From positions 62,001-126,000 of the forward strand of contig CAWJXV010000007.1 of the NCBI GenBank assembly GCA_963846915.1: a stretch of DNA of 64,000 nucleotides. The letters are read 5' to 3'. The first letter of the stretch is position 1. The number at the start of each line of letters is the position of its first letter. Below the pieces are notes generated by a model. The model did not search any database. It saw only the letters and a program-made list of their open reading frames with translations, and was not told the origin of the DNA. Made by a program: the position numbers and the translations under genes. Below are positions 62,425-64,000 of the stretch, in pieces. Source of the stretch: PALSA-612 sp963846915. Its GTDB lineage: Bacteria > Actinomycetota > Thermoleophilia > Gaiellales > Gaiellaceae.

Positions 62425-63756
62425 CTAGGACTCGAGCAGTCGCAGGATCCCGGCGGCCGGGATCGAGATCCAGTCGGGCCGGTTGTCGAGCTCGTAGCGC
62501 AGCTCGTAGACCGCCTTCTCCAGCTCGAAGATCGCGAGCAGCCGCGCCATCGCCTCCTCGCCGACAGGCAGCAGCGAGTGGTCGACCATGGCCATGTACC
62601 CGGCCAGGAACTCATCCCGTGCCCGGGTTTCCCAGTCCTCCGGGACGTCGACGCCGCGCAGGACCGACGCTGCGGACGCCGCGTACGCGAACGAACGGAG
62701 CATCCCCGCGACGTCCCGGAGCGGAGAGCGCTTCCGACGGCGCTCCGCGAGCGGCCGTGCGGGTTCGCCCTCGAAGTCGATCACGAGCCAGTCGCCGGAC
62801 GCCCAGAGGACCTGGCCGAGGTGGTAATCGCCGTGGTGTCGGATGAGCTTGCCGATCGCGCCGAGCTGCCCCAGGCCGCGCAGCCGCTCGCGGATGTCCT
62901 CGGCACGGCCCGAGATCGCCTCGAGCGCCTCGTTGTCGGCCGGAAGCCCCGCGAACACCGCCTCGATCTCGTCGTCGATCGTCGCGGTCAGGAGCGCGAG
63001 CGACTCGGCGCTCGGCTCCTCGGCGCTGAACTCGGGATCCGACGGCTCCGAGCCGAGCGCGGTGTGGAGGGCGCCGGTCACCTCGCCGAGCCGCCGCAGC
63101 CGTCCGAGGAAGCCGTCCGGAGCGCGGGCCAGCTCCCGCAGCGCCAGCTCCCAGCCGTCGATCGCGGCCGGCACGAACGTCTGCAGGATCCCGAGCGTCG
63201 CCTCGAGCGGCCGGCCGATGTACGCGTACCAGCCGCCGAGCGCCGGGATGTTCGCGAACCCCTGCTCCGTCAGGAAGCGCAGCAGCTCGAGCTCCGGGTT
63301 CAACCCCGGCTCGAGGCGGCGGAAGATCTTCAGGATCAGCTCCTCGTCGAAGACGACGGAGGTGTTCGACTGCTCGCTCTCGATCCGCCGGGCAACCTGC
63401 AGCTCGCGGGCCAGAGCGGTGAACCCCGGCACGCTGTTGAACTCCACGCTCCCGTCGCCGGCCGCGATCTTGGCGCCGCCCCTGATGAGGTGGACGAGCT
63501 CGCGGGCCGGCGAATCCTCGGCGAGCGCATCGTTCACCCCTGCCTCCGTGCCCAGCAGCAGCTGGTACAGGTCGTGTGTGCCCTCGGGATACCGGAGCTC
63601 GGCCAGCACGAGGACGAGCGCCGGGTCGAGCTCGCGGAGCACCGCCGTGTCGAGGACGTTCGCCCCGACGAGCTCCCGCGACTTCGCCCCGTACCAACGC
63701 TGTTCGCGCACGTGCTCGACGAGCGCCGCCTCGTCGAGATGCAGCATCGTGCTCAC
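62425..63756 (-). CDS. Maltokinase (Pep2/Mak1-type)
   Basis: 443 residues from GTG 63756. Phosphorylates maltose to maltose 1-phosphate for GlgE. Signs: N-terminal cap QRWYGAKSRELVGANVLDT, VFDEELILKIFRRLEPG, catalytic loop RHHGDYHLGQVLWASGDWLVIDFEGEPARPLAERR. GTGA overlap with treS upstream, the usual treS-pep2 arrangement, in which TreS makes maltose from trehalose. Confidence 0.93.
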   Translation of the reverse strand: MSTMLHLDEAALVEHVREQRWYGAKSRELVGANVLDTAVLRELDPALVLVLAELRYPEGTHDLYQLLLGTEAGVNDALAEDSPARELVHLIRGGAKIAAGDGSVEFNSVPGFTALARELQVARRIESEQSNTSVVFDEELILKIFRRLEPGLNPELELLRFLTEQGFANIPALGGWYAYIGRPLEATLGILQTFVPAAIDGWELALRELARAPDGFLGRLRRLGEVTGALHTALGSEPSDPEFSAEEPSAESLALLTATIDDEIEAVFAGLPADNEALEAISGRAEDIRERLRGLGQLGAIGKLIRHHGDYHLGQVLWASGDWLVIDFEGEPARPLAERRRKRSPLRDVAGMLRSFAYAASAASVLRGVDVPEDWETRARDEFLAGYMAMVDHSLLPVGEEAMARLLAIFELEKAVYELRYELDNRPDWISIPAAGILRLLES

Positions 63757-64000
63757 TCTGTAACCAGCCTGAACCAGTAGAAACCCCGCGGCGCGAGCGT
63801 GAGCAGGTACGGGAGCTCGCCGATCTGCGGGAAGCGCGTCCGACCGAGCATCTCTTCGGGCACGAGGCCTTCGAATCGGCTCAAGTCGAGCTGCACCGGC
63901 TGCGCCGTCCGCGCCAGGTTGTGGACGCAGAGCACGATGTCCTCCTCGTAGCGGCGGACGTGGGCGAAGATGTGCGGATTGTCGGTCGGCTGCGGCTCGT
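63753..64000 (-). CDS. treS: C-terminal end of trehalose synthase TreS (partial)
   Basis: 82 residues enter from the right edge: NPHIFAHVRRYEEDIVLCVH, NLARTAQPVQLDLSRFEG and LPYLLTLAPRGFYWFRL, the C-terminal beta domain of GH13 trehalose synthase. Identified by this end and by the coupled maltokinase gene. The catalytic part lies outside. Confidence 0.85.
   Translation of the reverse strand, partial: EPQPTDNPHIFAHVRRYEEDIVLCVHNLARTAQPVQLDLSRFEGLVPEEMLGRTRFPQIGELPYLLTLAPRGFYWFRLVTE

Overview
The window is GC-rich DNA (about 70% by eye) with dense genes on both strands, many GTG and TTG starts, CarD, ClpC/ClpS, a polyphosphate-type glucokinase, an acyl-CoA carboxylase epsilon subunit and the trehalose/maltose/glycogen enzymes. 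This fits a chromosome segment of a deep-branching actinobacterium. The protein flavour (DUF2182, DUF5995, the FecR-like tail, a sigma-H-like factor) suggests the Thermoleophilia (Gaiella/Solirubrobacter side). That placement is inference, not proven here. I see no rRNA, CRISPR, prophage or intact insertion sequence. One tRNA is present (Thr, UGT).

Layout: 0-1.2 kb holds a cut deacetylase end and a frameshifted sugar epimerase. 1.3-9.2 kb and 22.9-26.9 kb together carry clpC, radA, carD, ispD, ispF, a shortened gltX, cysS, rlmB, a YacP-type NYN gene and a sigH-like gene. This is nearly the order known from Bacillus, split by an inserted block (9-23 kb) with repair and hydrolase genes, msrA, and a glucose-6-phosphate/pentose-phosphate set (ppgk, pgl, rpiA, rpe, zwf). 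27-38 kb: a large secreted protein, tRNA-Thr, a transsulfuration enzyme, pccB and a distant epsilon subunit, an HpnB-type glycosyltransferase, an NlpC/P60 hydrolase, clpS, folE2 and a Fpg/Nei glycosylase. 39-42.5 kb: an OmpR/MprB-like two-component system with its probable operator repeats, then a gene-poor stretch. 43-54.7 kb: L-asparaginase, M55 peptidase, a CHASE2 cyclase, rsgA, an aminoglycoside phosphotransferase-like kinase, a sarcosine-oxidase-like enzyme, three secreted proteins and a DUF5995-cytochrome c fusion. 54.7-64 kb: glgX, a GAF histidine kinase with two response regulators (one ending in a cyclase), a TPR protein, a Rieske fusion, maltokinase and the end of treS.

The most striking non-coding signals are: (1) a repeated promoter layout, TAnnnT placed 6-7 nt before the start codon in 23 genes on both strands, implying widespread leaderless transcription and helping to fix starts; (2) a dispersed palindrome whose best copies are 24-bp perfect inverted repeats, found between genes and also read in frame inside genes; (3) a 100-nt two-hairpin element in two copies, each downstream of a gene in the same relative direction; (4) a 166-bp nested palindrome before pccB; (5) direct repeats with an exact 11-bp period both before and after the two-component system. 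Several genes are damaged or odd: the epimerase and the Ig-like secreted protein have frame breaks, gltX lacks its catalytic core, and msrA has lost its usual stop.
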